Counted from the stretch's first letter, positions 1 through 6,246 are shown. The stretch: 6,559 nucleotides of DNA from Lachnospiraceae bacterium UBA3638 (GCA_002373595.1 DFKT01000060.1:1-6559); one strand, 5' to 3'. Program-made: numbers and translations. Notes: a model not told the origin generated them from the sequence alone.

Positions 1-475
1 AGCAGTTGGGCTTAACAGCGATAAATCCTCTGGTGGTTCCGAGGCGCTTTCTCTGATACTCTATGATATCGGTATGAGCCGAATTGACTTCAGGCATAAG
101 CATGGGAACATCGGGAGTCCAGCGATGTGCAGAGTTGTTGGAGACTACGGGAGTCTCGGTCTTGGCATACTGTTCCTCGATAGCCTTGATCTCTTCCTTA
201 GTCATGTCGACAGCACTGAATACGAAGTCGACATCTGCGGCAACTTCATCTACGTTAGAAACATCTTTTACAACAATGTTTTTAACAGCTTCAGGCATGG
301 GAAGGTCAAGTTTCCATCTGGATCCTACAGCTTCTTCGTAAGTCTGACCGGCAGACCTGGGGCTGGCTGCGATGGTAGTGACTTCGAACCAGGGATGATT
401 CTCGAGAAGGCTGATGAAACGCTGGCCTACCATTCCCGTTCCGCCAAGGATACCTACTTTCAATTTGTCGCTCAT
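1..475 (-). CDS. asd: Aspartate-semialdehyde dehydrogenase, N-terminal 158 residues (cut by window edge)
   Basis: The enzyme reduces aspartyl-4-phosphate to aspartate semialdehyde with NADPH in the cytoplasm, the branch point to lysine/diaminopimelate, threonine, methionine and isoleucine. The protein starts MSDKLKVGILGGTGMVGQ, with a GxTGxVG dinucleotide-binding loop at residues 11-17 and SNNSAHR at 112-118. The last visible codons read VKPNC: Cys158 fits the catalytic cysteine of the family's PNCS motif, and only one base follows before the window ends. The AASPRSAG and SNNSAHRW wording matches the archaeal/fungal-type subfamily, which many Clostridia use, rather than the E. coli type. The start is set by an AGAGGAG ribosome binding site 7 nt upstream. 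The gene follows argH after an 84-nt gap, so it may be cotranscribed or have its own promoter in the AT-rich spacer. Family identification is firm; completeness cannot be judged. Confidence 0.95.
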   Translation of the reverse strand, partial: MSDKLKVGILGGTGMVGQRFISLLENHPWFEVTTIAASPRSAGQTYEEAVGSRWKLDLPMPEAVKNIVVKDVSNVDEVAADVDFVFSAVDMTKEEIKAIEEQYAKTETPVVSNNSAHRWTPDVPMLMPEVNSAHTDIIEYQRKRLGTTRGFIAVKPNC

Positions 476-519
476 AATGATTCTCCTCTTTTATATACAA
501 ATTTATATAACTTAGTCAC

Positions 520-534
520 GCGGGTCCTACCCGC
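520..534 (-). other. GC-rich hairpin between argH and asd
   Basis: GCGGGT and ACCCGC form a perfect 6-bp stem around a 3-nt loop. On the minus strand it lies 25 nt after the argH stop and is followed by an AT-rich stretch (GTTATATAAATTTG) rather than a clean T run. It could be a weak attenuator or terminator, an mRNA-stabilising hairpin, or the 5' flank of an asd promoter. No convincing -35/-10 pair with a usable leader length was found in the gap. Confidence 0.4.
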
Positions 535-559
535 TGCGGAATGAAATCTTAATAGCAAT

Positions 560-1975
560 CTATATCTCTATGCTGTCCAAAGGATCTTTGAGAGTCTTGG
601 TCGAAGCAAGATACTCCTCGGAAATCTTTATCTCCGCGTCTACCGCTTCGGCGCCGGGAGCGCCCTTGGTGAGGCGTCGGTCGACGCAGGTGCTGAGCTT
701 AATAGCTTCGTAGAAGTCAGGCTCTGCTTTGTCGCAGATCTTCTTAAGGTCATCTATGGACATTTCATCGAGTGAGATATTTTTTTCGATACAGTGTACC
801 ACCATCTCGCCTACAAATCTATGTGCATCTCTGAAAGGCACACCTTTGCGAACAAGATAGTCTGCAGCATCCGTAGCATTTGTGAATCCACCGGCTGCGC
901 TCTTAAGCATCCTGTCACGATTGAAGCTCATCTGTCCGAGCATTCCGTCGAAGAGTTTGATACAGCTGAGTGCATTATCCATTGCATCAAATGATACTTC
1001 CTTATCCTCCTGCATGTCCTTATTGTAAGCAAGAGGTATTCCCTTCATCGTGGTAAGAAGGGACATGAGCGCACCGTATACTCTGCCGGTCTTGCCCCTT
1101 ACGAGCTCCGCGATATCGGGATTTTTCTTCTGAGGCATGATGCTCGATCCGGTAGAGTAAGTATCGCTTATCTCTACAAATCTGTATTCATCGGAGTTCC
1201 AGATGATGATCTCCTCCGCGAATCTCGAGAGGTGCATCATGATCTCCGAGAGTGCAAAAAGAAACTCCAGCAAATAATCTCTGTCTGATACGGAATCCAT
1301 GGAGTTTGCTGTCGCGCACTTAAATCCGAGTCTCTTGGCAACATACTCTCTGTCGAGAGGATATGTCGTTCCGGCGAGTGCTCCCGCACCAAGAGGACAT
1401 TCATTCATCCTGTCGTAAAGATCAGCCAGTCTCGATCTGTCGCGCTTAAACATCTCGAAATACGCTCCGAAATGATGCGCAAGGGTGACGGGCTGAGCCT
1501 TCTGCATATGGGTAAATCCCGGCATAACGGTGTCCTTTTCGGACTTCATAATGCCGAGAATAGTATGCATCAGTTCTGCGAGGAGCTCGTCGGTATGGCA
1601 GACTTCTCCTCTGGTATACATCCTCATATCGAGCGCAACCTGATCATTGCGGCTGCGCCCGGTATGAAGTCTTTTTCCTGCATCTCCGATACGATCCGTC
1701 AGAACACTCTCTGCGAAACTGTGAACATCCTCGTATTCTTCACTTATATCGATTTTGCCGCTAAGTGAATCATCAAGTATGCCTTTCAGTCCCTTTACTA
1801 TCGCTTCGCTGTCCTGCGCTGTGATCACTCCTGTCTTTCCAAGCATCTCAGCGTGAGCAATGCTGCCCAGGATATCCTGGCGCAGCATTCTCTTATCGAA
1901 GCTTATTGAAGCATTAAATTTGTAAACCAGATCGTCCGTCTTTTGTGTAAAGCGGCCTCCCCAAAGCTGGGCCAT
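560..1975 (-). CDS. argH: Argininosuccinate lyase
   Basis: This cytoplasmic homotetrameric enzyme of the fumarase/aspartase superfamily splits argininosuccinate into arginine and fumarate, the last step of arginine synthesis. The 471-residue product is close to the usual length of about 460. It opens with MAQLWGGRFTQKTDDLV, typical of ArgH. Visible motifs are HTGRSRNDQ at 104-112, TH at 155-156 within THMQKAQPVTLAH (catalytic His region), and the superfamily signature GSSIMPQKKNPD at 276-287, which carries the flexible-loop serine. The C-terminal domain has the usual VxxRxxxGxxA region. An upstream in-frame ATG at 2080 would add 35 basic residues overlapping the preceding gene. The start at 1975 is chosen because it has AAAGGAG 8 nt upstream and matches the family N-terminus. 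The gene begins 13 nt after the EF-G-like stop codon, so the two are almost certainly cotranscribed. Confidence 0.97.
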   Translation of the reverse strand: MAQLWGGRFTQKTDDLVYKFNASISFDKRMLRQDILGSIAHAEMLGKTGVITAQDSEAIVKGLKGILDDSLSGKIDISEEYEDVHSFAESVLTDRIGDAGKRLHTGRSRNDQVALDMRMYTRGEVCHTDELLAELMHTILGIMKSEKDTVMPGFTHMQKAQPVTLAHHFGAYFEMFKRDRSRLADLYDRMNECPLGAGALAGTTYPLDREYVAKRLGFKCATANSMDSVSDRDYLLEFLFALSEIMMHLSRFAEEIIIWNSDEYRFVEISDTYSTGSSIMPQKKNPDIAELVRGKTGRVYGALMSLLTTMKGIPLAYNKDMQEDKEVSFDAMDNALSCIKLFDGMLGQMSFNRDRMLKSAAGGFTNATDAADYLVRKGVPFRDAHRFVGEMVVHCIEKNISLDEMSIDDLKKICDKAEPDFYEAIKLSTCVDRRLTKGAPGAEAVDAEIKISEEYLASTKTLKDPLDSIEI

Positions 1976-1983
1976 TTTTGTTA

Positions 1984-1990
1984 CTCCTTT
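1984..1990 (-). promoter_or_regulatory. argH ribosome binding site overlapping the upstream stop codon
   Basis: The minus strand reads AAAGGAG here, 8 nt before the argH ATG. Its first two bases are part of the TAA that ends the EF-G-like gene. Ribosomes finishing the GTPase therefore stop on the argH initiation site, which suggests translational coupling. This site also decides the argH start. Confidence 0.8.
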
Positions 1991-4082
1991 ATTCCTCGAT
2001 ATTATTCTCCGCAACCTTCGCAGCTCTTGCGGCGATCTCCTTCTCCTGTACATCCGAAGGAGCCTGCTCATAACGTGCAAACTCGTAGGAGTAATCTCCC
2101 ATTCCTCCGGTCATGGAGCGAAGTACGGTGCAGTATCCGAAAAGTGCACTCTCGGGAACTTCAGCCTCGATCACGGTCTTGCCGTCACCGGTAGGATTCA
2201 TTCCGAGCACGCGTCCTCTGCGCTTATTAAGGTCACCCATTACATCTCCGGTATTGGCATCGGGTACAACGACCTTCAATGTCTCAATAGGCTCGAGAAG
2301 TACAGGCCCCGCTTCCATGATACCTTTCTTGAAAGCTCCGGAAGCTGCGGTCTTGAATGCCATCTCGGACGAGTCAACGGGGTGATATGATCCGTCGTAA
2401 AGCACAGCCTTGATACCTACAACGGGATATGCTGCAAGAGGTCCTCTTCCGATGCTCTCTGCGATTCCCTTTTCTACAGCGGGGAAGAAGTTCTTGGGAA
2501 CGGATCCGCCGACTACTTCCTGCTCAAATACATAAGGTACATCAGGATCGTCGGCCGGTGAGAACTTCATCTTGACGTGACCGTACTGTCCGTGTCCGCC
2601 TGTCTGCTTCTTGTACTTATACTCAACATCAGAAGTCTTTCTGATAGTCTCGCGATAAGCTACCTTAGGCTGCATAAGCTCGATCTCAACCTTATACTCG
2701 TTGAGAAGTCTGCTGACGATGACTTCGAGATGCATATCTCCCATTCCGTAGAGAAGCGTCTGATGGTTGTCGCCATCGTTTACATTCTTCATCGTAAGGT
2801 CTTCATGTCCGATCTTCTGAAGAGCCTGTGCGATCTTATCGATATCCCCCTTATTCTTTGCCTTGTAGCGCATGAATGTATAGGGCTTGGAAATATCAAA
2901 CATACCGAACTTGATCGGTGTAGCCTTGGTAGAGAGGCTGTTACCGGTACGTGCAGCGGTAAGTTTTGCAAGTGCACCGATATCTCCGGCGTGAAGCTCG
3001 GGTACCTCTATAGGCTTATTTCCCTGAAGTACATAGAGCTTTCCGACTTTCTCCTCGATATCCTTGTCAATATTGTAGAGAACATCGTCTGCCTTCAATA
3101 CTCCGGAGTTAACCTTGATCAGCGAATATTTGCCGATGAAAGGATCCACGATGGTCTTCCAGATGTATGCACTCTTTGCCTTGGAGAAATCGTAATCGCA
3201 ATGATAAATCTCGTTCGTCTTCATGTGAATACCTGCGACGGTACGGTTCTCAGGGCTCGGGAAGTACTTGATGATATCGTCGAGGAGCGCGTACGCCCCC
3301 TGACATGTCGGGCTCGATCCCATGGTGATGGGAACGATGCTTCCGTCGAGTACGTTGGTACGGATAGCTGCTCTGATCTCCGCATCGGAGAACTGCTCTC
3401 CGCCGAAGTATCTCTCCATCATCTCCTCACTGGTCTCCGCAACGGTCTCCATGAGGGTCTCTCTGTATTTCTCAAGGTAGGGCTTGTTGTACTCGGGGAT
3501 GTCCATATTGACGACATCCTTGCCCTGCCAGCGATGTCCCGACTCGGATATGATATTTACATATCCTACAAGCTTCTCATCCTCACGGATGGGAAGATGG
3601 AAAGGAGCAAGTTTCTTGCCGTAAAGTGCGGTAAGATCCTCAACTACCTGTCTGAAGGATGCATTGTCAACATCCATGTTTGATACATATATGATCCTGG
3701 GAAGCTTGTACTTCTCGCAAAGCTCCCATGCTTTCTTGGTTCCTACTTCTATTCCGCTGCGTCCGTTAACAACGATGATCGCTGCTCCGGCTGCGCTCAT
3801 TGCTTCGTCAACTTCTCCGACGAAATCAAAGTATCCCGGAGTGTCGATCACATTGATCTTGTGATCTTCCCACTCTACAGGAATAAGTGAAGCGCTGAGT
3901 GAAAAGCCTCTTCTGATCTCCTCTTTGCCGTAATCGCTTACGGTGCTGCCGTCGGCTATCGTACCCATGCGTGAGGTGATACCGGAAAGGTACGCAAAAC
4001 TCTCTGCAAGAGTGGTCTTTCCGCTTCCTCCGTGTCCCAAAAGAACTACATTACGAATCTTGTCGGTGGTGTAAACTTTCAT
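1989..4082 (-). CDS. EF-G-like translational GTPase (EF-G-2 type paralogue)
   Basis: A 697-residue protein with the full five-domain EF-G architecture, expected to bind GTP and the ribosome. The G domain (about 1-280) has P-loop GHGGSGKTT at 16-24, switch I ending RRGFS, G3 DTPGY at 80-84 and G4 SNMD at 134-137. Domain II follows to about 390 and domain III to about 470. Domain IV has GGHGQYGH at 495-502 and YHPVDSSE at 566-573, keeping the tip histidine (His567) used in translocation. Domain V starts near RRGRVLGM at 621-628. Canonical EF-G has DTPGH and NKMD, so the G3 histidine and G4 Asn/Lys are replaced. Tyrosine in G3 is also found in the Thermus EF-G-2 subfamily (recalled, not searched), so this is probably a paralogue and not the main fusA. 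The start has CGGAGG 9 nt upstream; the ATG at 4127 lies at the predicted transcription start and has no such site. First gene of the argH cluster. Confidence 0.9.
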   Translation of the reverse strand: MKVYTTDKIRNVVLLGHGGSGKTTLAESFAYLSGITSRMGTIADGSTVSDYGKEEIRRGFSLSASLIPVEWEDHKINVIDTPGYFDFVGEVDEAMSAAGAAIIVVNGRSGIEVGTKKAWELCEKYKLPRIIYVSNMDVDNASFRQVVEDLTALYGKKLAPFHLPIREDEKLVGYVNIISESGHRWQGKDVVNMDIPEYNKPYLEKYRETLMETVAETSEEMMERYFGGEQFSDAEIRAAIRTNVLDGSIVPITMGSSPTCQGAYALLDDIIKYFPSPENRTVAGIHMKTNEIYHCDYDFSKAKSAYIWKTIVDPFIGKYSLIKVNSGVLKADDVLYNIDKDIEEKVGKLYVLQGNKPIEVPELHAGDIGALAKLTAARTGNSLSTKATPIKFGMFDISKPYTFMRYKAKNKGDIDKIAQALQKIGHEDLTMKNVNDGDNHQTLLYGMGDMHLEVIVSRLLNEYKVEIELMQPKVAYRETIRKTSDVEYKYKKQTGGHGQYGHVKMKFSPADDPDVPYVFEQEVVGGSVPKNFFPAVEKGIAESIGRGPLAAYPVVGIKAVLYDGSYHPVDSSEMAFKTAASGAFKKGIMEAGPVLLEPIETLKVVVPDANTGDVMGDLNKRRGRVLGMNPTGDGKTVIEAEVPESALFGYCTVLRSMTGGMGDYSYEFARYEQAPSDVQEKEIAARAAKVAENNIEE

Positions 4083-4107
4083 CCCAGAATGCCTCCGTTT
4101 TTTATTT

Positions 4108-4125
4108 GCGGTTCCCCAAAACCGC
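4108..4125 (-). promoter_or_regulatory. Leader hairpin upstream of the EF-G-like gene
   Basis: On the minus strand GCGGTT-TTGGGG-AACCGC forms a perfect 6-bp stem with a 6-nt loop. From the predicted promoter it would lie at the very 5' end of the transcript, followed by an A-rich stretch and the CGGAGG ribosome binding site. A hairpin in that position could protect the mRNA from 5' decay. No known riboswitch class is recognisable in the leader of about 45 nt. Confidence 0.45.
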
Positions 4126-4133
4126 ATACTGAT

Positions 4134-4162
4134 ATTTTACAGTAAATACGCCCCTCTTGCAA
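4134..4162 (-). promoter_or_regulatory. Sigma-A type promoter for the EF-G-like/argH cluster
   Basis: The minus strand has -35 TTGCAA (4157-4162), a 17-nt spacer, and -10 TAAAAT (4134-4139). Each box matches the consensus at five of six positions and the spacing is ideal. Transcription would start near 4127, leaving a leader of about 45 nt that contains a short hairpin before the ribosome binding site. Confidence 0.65.
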
Positions 4163-4163
4163 G

Positions 4164-4248
4164 AAAAAACGGGCTTTGGGGGCTTACTCTTCCCCGATAC
4201 GGTGACTTCCCCGCCGATCGTGGCCGGTCTTCCGTCAGAGTTTTGACG
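4164..4248 (-). other. Intergenic stretch with weak terminator-like structures
   Basis: This lies between the stop of the small unknown gene and the EF-G-like promoter. Reading the minus strand, CGTCA-loop-TGACG (4233-4248) is a 5-bp hairpin without a T run. Further on, GGGG pairs with CCCC across a 9-nt loop, then a CCCG and a run of six T (4165-4170). Together they may weakly terminate the upstream genes, but neither is a textbook terminator. Otherwise the stretch shows nothing recognisable. Confidence 0.3.
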
Positions 4249-4258
4249 CTTTATCGTA

Positions 4259-4750
4259 TCATGCCCAGGGATTGCTGCTCTCAGGCTGTCTTACATCCAC
4301 AAGTATATACTGCTCCCAGAGATACCACTTTCCGTCCTTTGCCTTGCGCAGATTCACAAATCTCGGTGAATCAGCCCCGCCCGACTGCAGGAATATCTTT
4401 GCATATCCTTCATTTTCGTACGAATACGGATTCTCAAAAGGGCTCACCGTAAGCGGTTCCGACGGAGTGTAATCATTATCCGGCATAGCTCCCTTGAAAT
4501 ACGAACGAGGCACATAATCCTTGTCCATAAACCTGTCCCTTATAAACTGCAGGTCATAATTCGACAGCGGCTGAGGTCCCTTCAGGAAATTCAGCATTTC
4601 TATCGCTGCATCCTTATTCTTAGGATATACGCAAAAAGCCAGTACCGTCATTGCCGCAGTATCAAAAGGCGTCGCCATTGCAGCCTGCGGCAGTGCCCTA
4701 AACTCATCCAATGTCTCCGGTATCTTTGCAAATGTAATATCGTTCCCCAT
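4259..4750 (-). CDS. Conserved small protein of unknown function (possibly DUF6935 type)
   Basis: A 163-residue protein beginning MGNDITFAKIPETLDEFRAL. It has no signal peptide and no membrane segment. Its make-up is rich in aromatic and acidic residues, with recognisable blocks NKDAAIEMLNFLKGPQPLS (about 45-63), IRDRFMDKDYVPRSYF (about 70-85), SENPYSY-like and GYAKIFLQSGGADSPR (about 115-130), and a C-terminus KWYLWEQYILVDVRQP...NPWA. From memory this pattern matches a family of cytoplasmic proteins in Clostridia that carries only a DUF label, which I believe is DUF6935; its function is unknown to me. The start is supported by AGGGAGAAGG ending just before the ATG. It lies 40 nt after the Rpn-type gene on the same strand and has no clear promoter, so the two are probably cotranscribed. 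A partner role with the nuclease is possible but unproven. Confidence 0.8.
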   Translation of the reverse strand: MGNDITFAKIPETLDEFRALPQAAMATPFDTAAMTVLAFCVYPKNKDAAIEMLNFLKGPQPLSNYDLQFIRDRFMDKDYVPRSYFKGAMPDNDYTPSEPLTVSPFENPYSYENEGYAKIFLQSGGADSPRFVNLRKAKDGKWYLWEQYILVDVRQPESSNPWA

Positions 4751-4777
4751 AACCTTCTCCCTTTCTTTTTTTGTCAG

Positions 4778-4787
4778 TCCCCAAAAC
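4778..4787 (-). repeat. Leader motif GTTTTGGGGA shared with the EF-G-like leader
   Basis: The ten bases GTTTTGGGGA on the minus strand occur here, 27 nt upstream of the small unknown gene, and again at 4113-4122 in the leader of the EF-G-like gene. In both places the motif is followed by an A-rich stretch and then a ribosome binding site. The copy here runs on as GTTTTGGGGACTGAC, which resembles half of a REP-type palindrome. It may be a repeat remnant, or coincidence. Confidence 0.35.
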
Positions 4788-4790
4788 GGT

Positions 4791-5099
4791 CTATTTCTTA
4801 TTCAGAGCTTCAATTACCTTTTCCGAGTCAAAATCAGGAGCATATTTTGAAGCAATTTTGTAAACAAACGCCACACGGGATACATCTTCTTCCAATTCTT
4901 CCGAAATCTGTTCAGCGGTTTTGCCTTTTCTGATTTTTTTACATATTTGCTCAACGAGCAGGTGTTCCTTACCTTGCGATATACCTTGCTCTATTCCCTG
5001 CGCTATTCCCTGCGCTATTCCCTGTGCAAGACCTTCTTCTCTGGCATCTTCTTTTAAGGCTTCCATATAAGCTTCTTCATCGATATCAAGCATTATCAT
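4791..5099 (-). CDS. Possible internal gene: C-terminal Rpn fragment (RpnS-like), 102 residues
   Basis: Inside the nuclease gene, in the same frame, the minus strand has GGAGG at 5108-5112, then 8 nt (CTAAACAG) and an ATG at 5097-5099 (Met220); a second ATG follows two codons later. Translation from here gives MIMLDIDEEAYMEALKED, the QG repeats and the entire C-terminal tail, without the nuclease residues. In E. coli, rpn genes make a short C-terminal protein (RpnS) from within the long toxic one, and it neutralises the nuclease. The position and size fit that arrangement. No strong internal promoter is visible, so it would need to be read from the full-length mRNA. It is a hypothesis resting on the ribosome binding site and the family precedent. 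Confidence 0.4.
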   Translation of the reverse strand: MIMLDIDEEAYMEALKEDAREEGLAQGIAQGIAQGIEQGISQGKEHLLVEQICKKIRKGKTAEQISEELEEDVSRVAFVYKIASKYAPDFDSEKVIEALNKK

Positions 5100-5756
5100 C
5101 TGTTTAGCCTCCATTCTTTTCTTTCTCAGGTAATCTATCAAATATCCTTGAGAAATACACCATTCAACGGCTGAATCAACAGCTTTTTCTCTGGATTCCC
5201 CTTTATCAGCCAGTTCCCTTATCTTACCGACAAGCATCGCATATGCCTTAAGTTCAGGACATTTTGCAAGCAATTCCCTGTTCTTATCCGAATTGATATT
5301 TATGACCGTAGCTGTCCATTCATATCCCGGCACAGGTATCTCAAATGCATCCGATAGTTTTAACACTGACCTTTCAGGTTGTTCTTCTCTTCCATTATAC
5401 AACACATAATAAGCAGGTGCAGGGATATTTATAAGATTTTTTCTGTGGATCTTTTTCGGATCTCCGATTATTCCATCGATATTTCTGGAAAAGTACTGCA
5501 ACCCCCTAAGCGGCATATTAGGATTAACACTGCTTTGGTGTTCCCAAAGAGTAAGCCTTGAATCAAACAAAATAGAAACATCATTTCTCTTATGCAAAAA
5601 CATCACATCGCTCAGTGTTACGATCTGAAGATCATCATAGTTTTCATACGATGTCCCATTTATCGCATTATAGAGCGACAACGCTCTCTTCGGATCAGAA
5701 AACAAGTCGCAAAACAGACTGTTTGCAATGTCATTTCTTACTTTTACTTCTTCCAT
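4791..5756 (-). CDS. PD-(D/E)XK nuclease, Rpn/PDDEXK_2 type (putative transposase-like)
   Basis: A 321-residue protein starting MEEVKVRNDIANSLFCDLF. The N-terminal nuclease domain (about 1-200) has NDV at 58-60 and WEHQS at 71-75 within NDVSILFDSRLTLWEHQS, giving Asp59, Glu72 and Gln74 as the D...ExQ form of the PD-(D/E)XK site. It is followed by NPNMPLRGLQYF, typical of this family. Residues 240-263 are an EEG/QG repeat tail, then a charged helical segment KIRKGKTAEQISEELEED and a YAPDFD...KVIEAL end. Relatives (E. coli Rpn proteins) are DNA endonucleases linked to RecA-independent recombination and phage defence. The start has AAAGGAG upstream; a TTG-led extension to 5966 has no family likeness and runs through the promoter. 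The gene appears intact and more AT-rich than argH and the EF-G-like gene, which suggests an accessory gene. An internal start is described separately. Confidence 0.88.
   Translation of the reverse strand: MEEVKVRNDIANSLFCDLFSDPKRALSLYNAINGTSYENYDDLQIVTLSDVMFLHKRNDVSILFDSRLTLWEHQSSVNPNMPLRGLQYFSRNIDGIIGDPKKIHRKNLINIPAPAYYVLYNGREEQPERSVLKLSDAFEIPVPGYEWTATVININSDKNRELLAKCPELKAYAMLVGKIRELADKGESREKAVDSAVEWCISQGYLIDYLRKKRMEAKQMIMLDIDEEAYMEALKEDAREEGLAQGIAQGIAQGIEQGISQGKEHLLVEQICKKIRKGKTAEQISEELEEDVSRVAFVYKIASKYAPDFDSEKVIEALNKK
4979..5026 (-). repeat. 12-bp in-frame minisatellite in the nuclease gene
   Basis: The 12-bp unit CTATTCCCTGCG (plus strand) occurs at 4991-5002 and 5003-5014 perfectly and at 5015-5026 with one change. 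A more diverged unit lies at 4979-4990, with traces on both sides. On the coding strand each unit encodes Gly-Ile-Ala-Gln, giving the QGIAQGIAQGIEQGISQG tail. Gain or loss of a unit keeps the frame and changes tail length by four residues. Confidence 0.85.
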
Positions 5757-5817
5757 AGACAGTTCTCCTTTCAAGCATGCGAAAAGATGCACGCAAACAA
5801 AACCGCCACCTTTCGCG

Positions 5818-5846
5818 TTTATAAAAAAGTGTGATTTCGCAGTCAA
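5818..5846 (-). promoter_or_regulatory. Sigma-A type promoter for the Rpn-type nuclease gene
   Basis: The minus strand carries -35 TTGACT (5841-5846), a 17-nt spacer and -10 TATAAA (5818-5823), each one base from consensus. Transcription would start near 5811, leaving a leader of about 55 nt before the start at 5756. This supports the shorter start, because the extended frame would cross the promoter. Confidence 0.7.
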
Positions 5847-5966
5847 ATTATCGATCTGATGTGCCGAATGGCTTTGAAAAACAGAACTCAAACGATCCGA
5901 CTGCTCTGAAAATATAACATAATTATCTGCCGAATACAATATAAGTAACCATTTCTTCGGTCTCAA

Positions 5967-5983
5967 ATATCATTACATGATAT
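5967..5983. repeat. Short AT-rich inverted repeat
   Basis: ATATCAT and ATGATAT form perfect 7-bp arms around a 3-base centre. It lies between the nuclease promoter and the inverted-repeat element, about 120 bp upstream of the -35 box. It could be an operator-like site, but it is too far upstream for a simple repressor. It is not a terminator, as there is no T run. Confidence 0.35.
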
Positions 5984-6016
5984 CCCTGTAATTACTGTGC
6001 CTTCTTCACTCGCATA

Positions 6017-6084
6017 GTGCGGCGGGCGGGATGCATATCATCCGCAGACTTCAAACGCAGGACAACACATTTTCTTAGCGCTTC
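6017..6084 (+). repeat. Left terminal inverted repeat of the 230-bp element
   Basis: The outer 33 bp match the other end perfectly; the inner 35 bp match with small gaps and mismatches. The outer part contains its own small hairpin (GGATG-CATAT-CATCC). The inner end is ATTTTCTTAGCGCTTC. Confidence 0.85.
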
Positions 6085-6100
6085 TACGAACCAGGCAGCT

Positions 6101-6147
6101 CGAGCCAGGACGGCGAGAGCAGTGGGCGACCGAGCCACGATGGCGAG
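6101..6147 (+). repeat. Imperfect direct repeat, 30-bp period, in the element's centre
   Basis: CGAGCCAGGACGGCGAG (6101-6117) recurs as CGAGCCACGATGGCGAG (6131-6147), with 15 of 17 bases identical and a 30-bp offset. A perfect 12-bp palindrome, GGTGCCGGCACC, follows at 6156-6167. These form the GC-rich core between the two arms of the element. Confidence 0.7.
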
Positions 6148-6183
6148 TGAGCCCCGGTGCCGGCACCTGTATCGATCTCGAAT

Positions 6184-6246
6184 GAAGCGCTTAGAAAATC
6201 GTTGTCCGGAGTGGTCTGCGGATGATATGCATCCCGCCCGCCGCAC
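6184..6246 (-). repeat. Right terminal inverted repeat of the 230-bp element
   Basis: This is the reverse-complement partner of the left arm, with perfect identity over 6214-6246. The inner part, read on the minus strand, gives GGACAAC-G-ATTTTCTAAGCGCTTC and is slightly shorter than the left arm because of small deletions. Confidence 0.85.

Noticed and set aside
74..544. Plus-strand open frame of 156 codons over asd
   Set aside because: The opposite strand encodes a clear aspartate-semialdehyde dehydrogenase with its motifs and ribosome binding site, so this frame is a shadow.
1976..2080. 35-residue N-terminal extension of argH from an ATG at 2080
   Set aside because: It overlaps the end of the EF-G-like gene and is a run of arginines unlike any ArgH; the ATG at 1975 matches the family start.
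2577..3683. Long plus-strand open frame (368 codons) opposite the EF-G-like gene
   Set aside because: It lies wholly antisense to a strongly supported EF-G paralogue, has no ribosome binding site that I could see and resembles no family; it is a codon-bias shadow.
4083..4127. Riboswitch or T-box in the EF-G-like leader
   Set aside because: The leader is only about 45 nt with a single small hairpin, too short for either, and no specifier or T-box sequence is visible.
5120..5170. Internal promoter for the proposed short C-terminal nuclease product
   Set aside because: TTGAAT is present, but the bases at the proper -10 distance match the consensus poorly, so I do not annotate a promoter.
5757..5966. 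70-residue N-terminal extension of the nuclease gene from a TTG codon
   Set aside because: It runs through a good promoter, has no family-like sequence, and the ATG at 5756 has an AAAGGAG site at the right distance.
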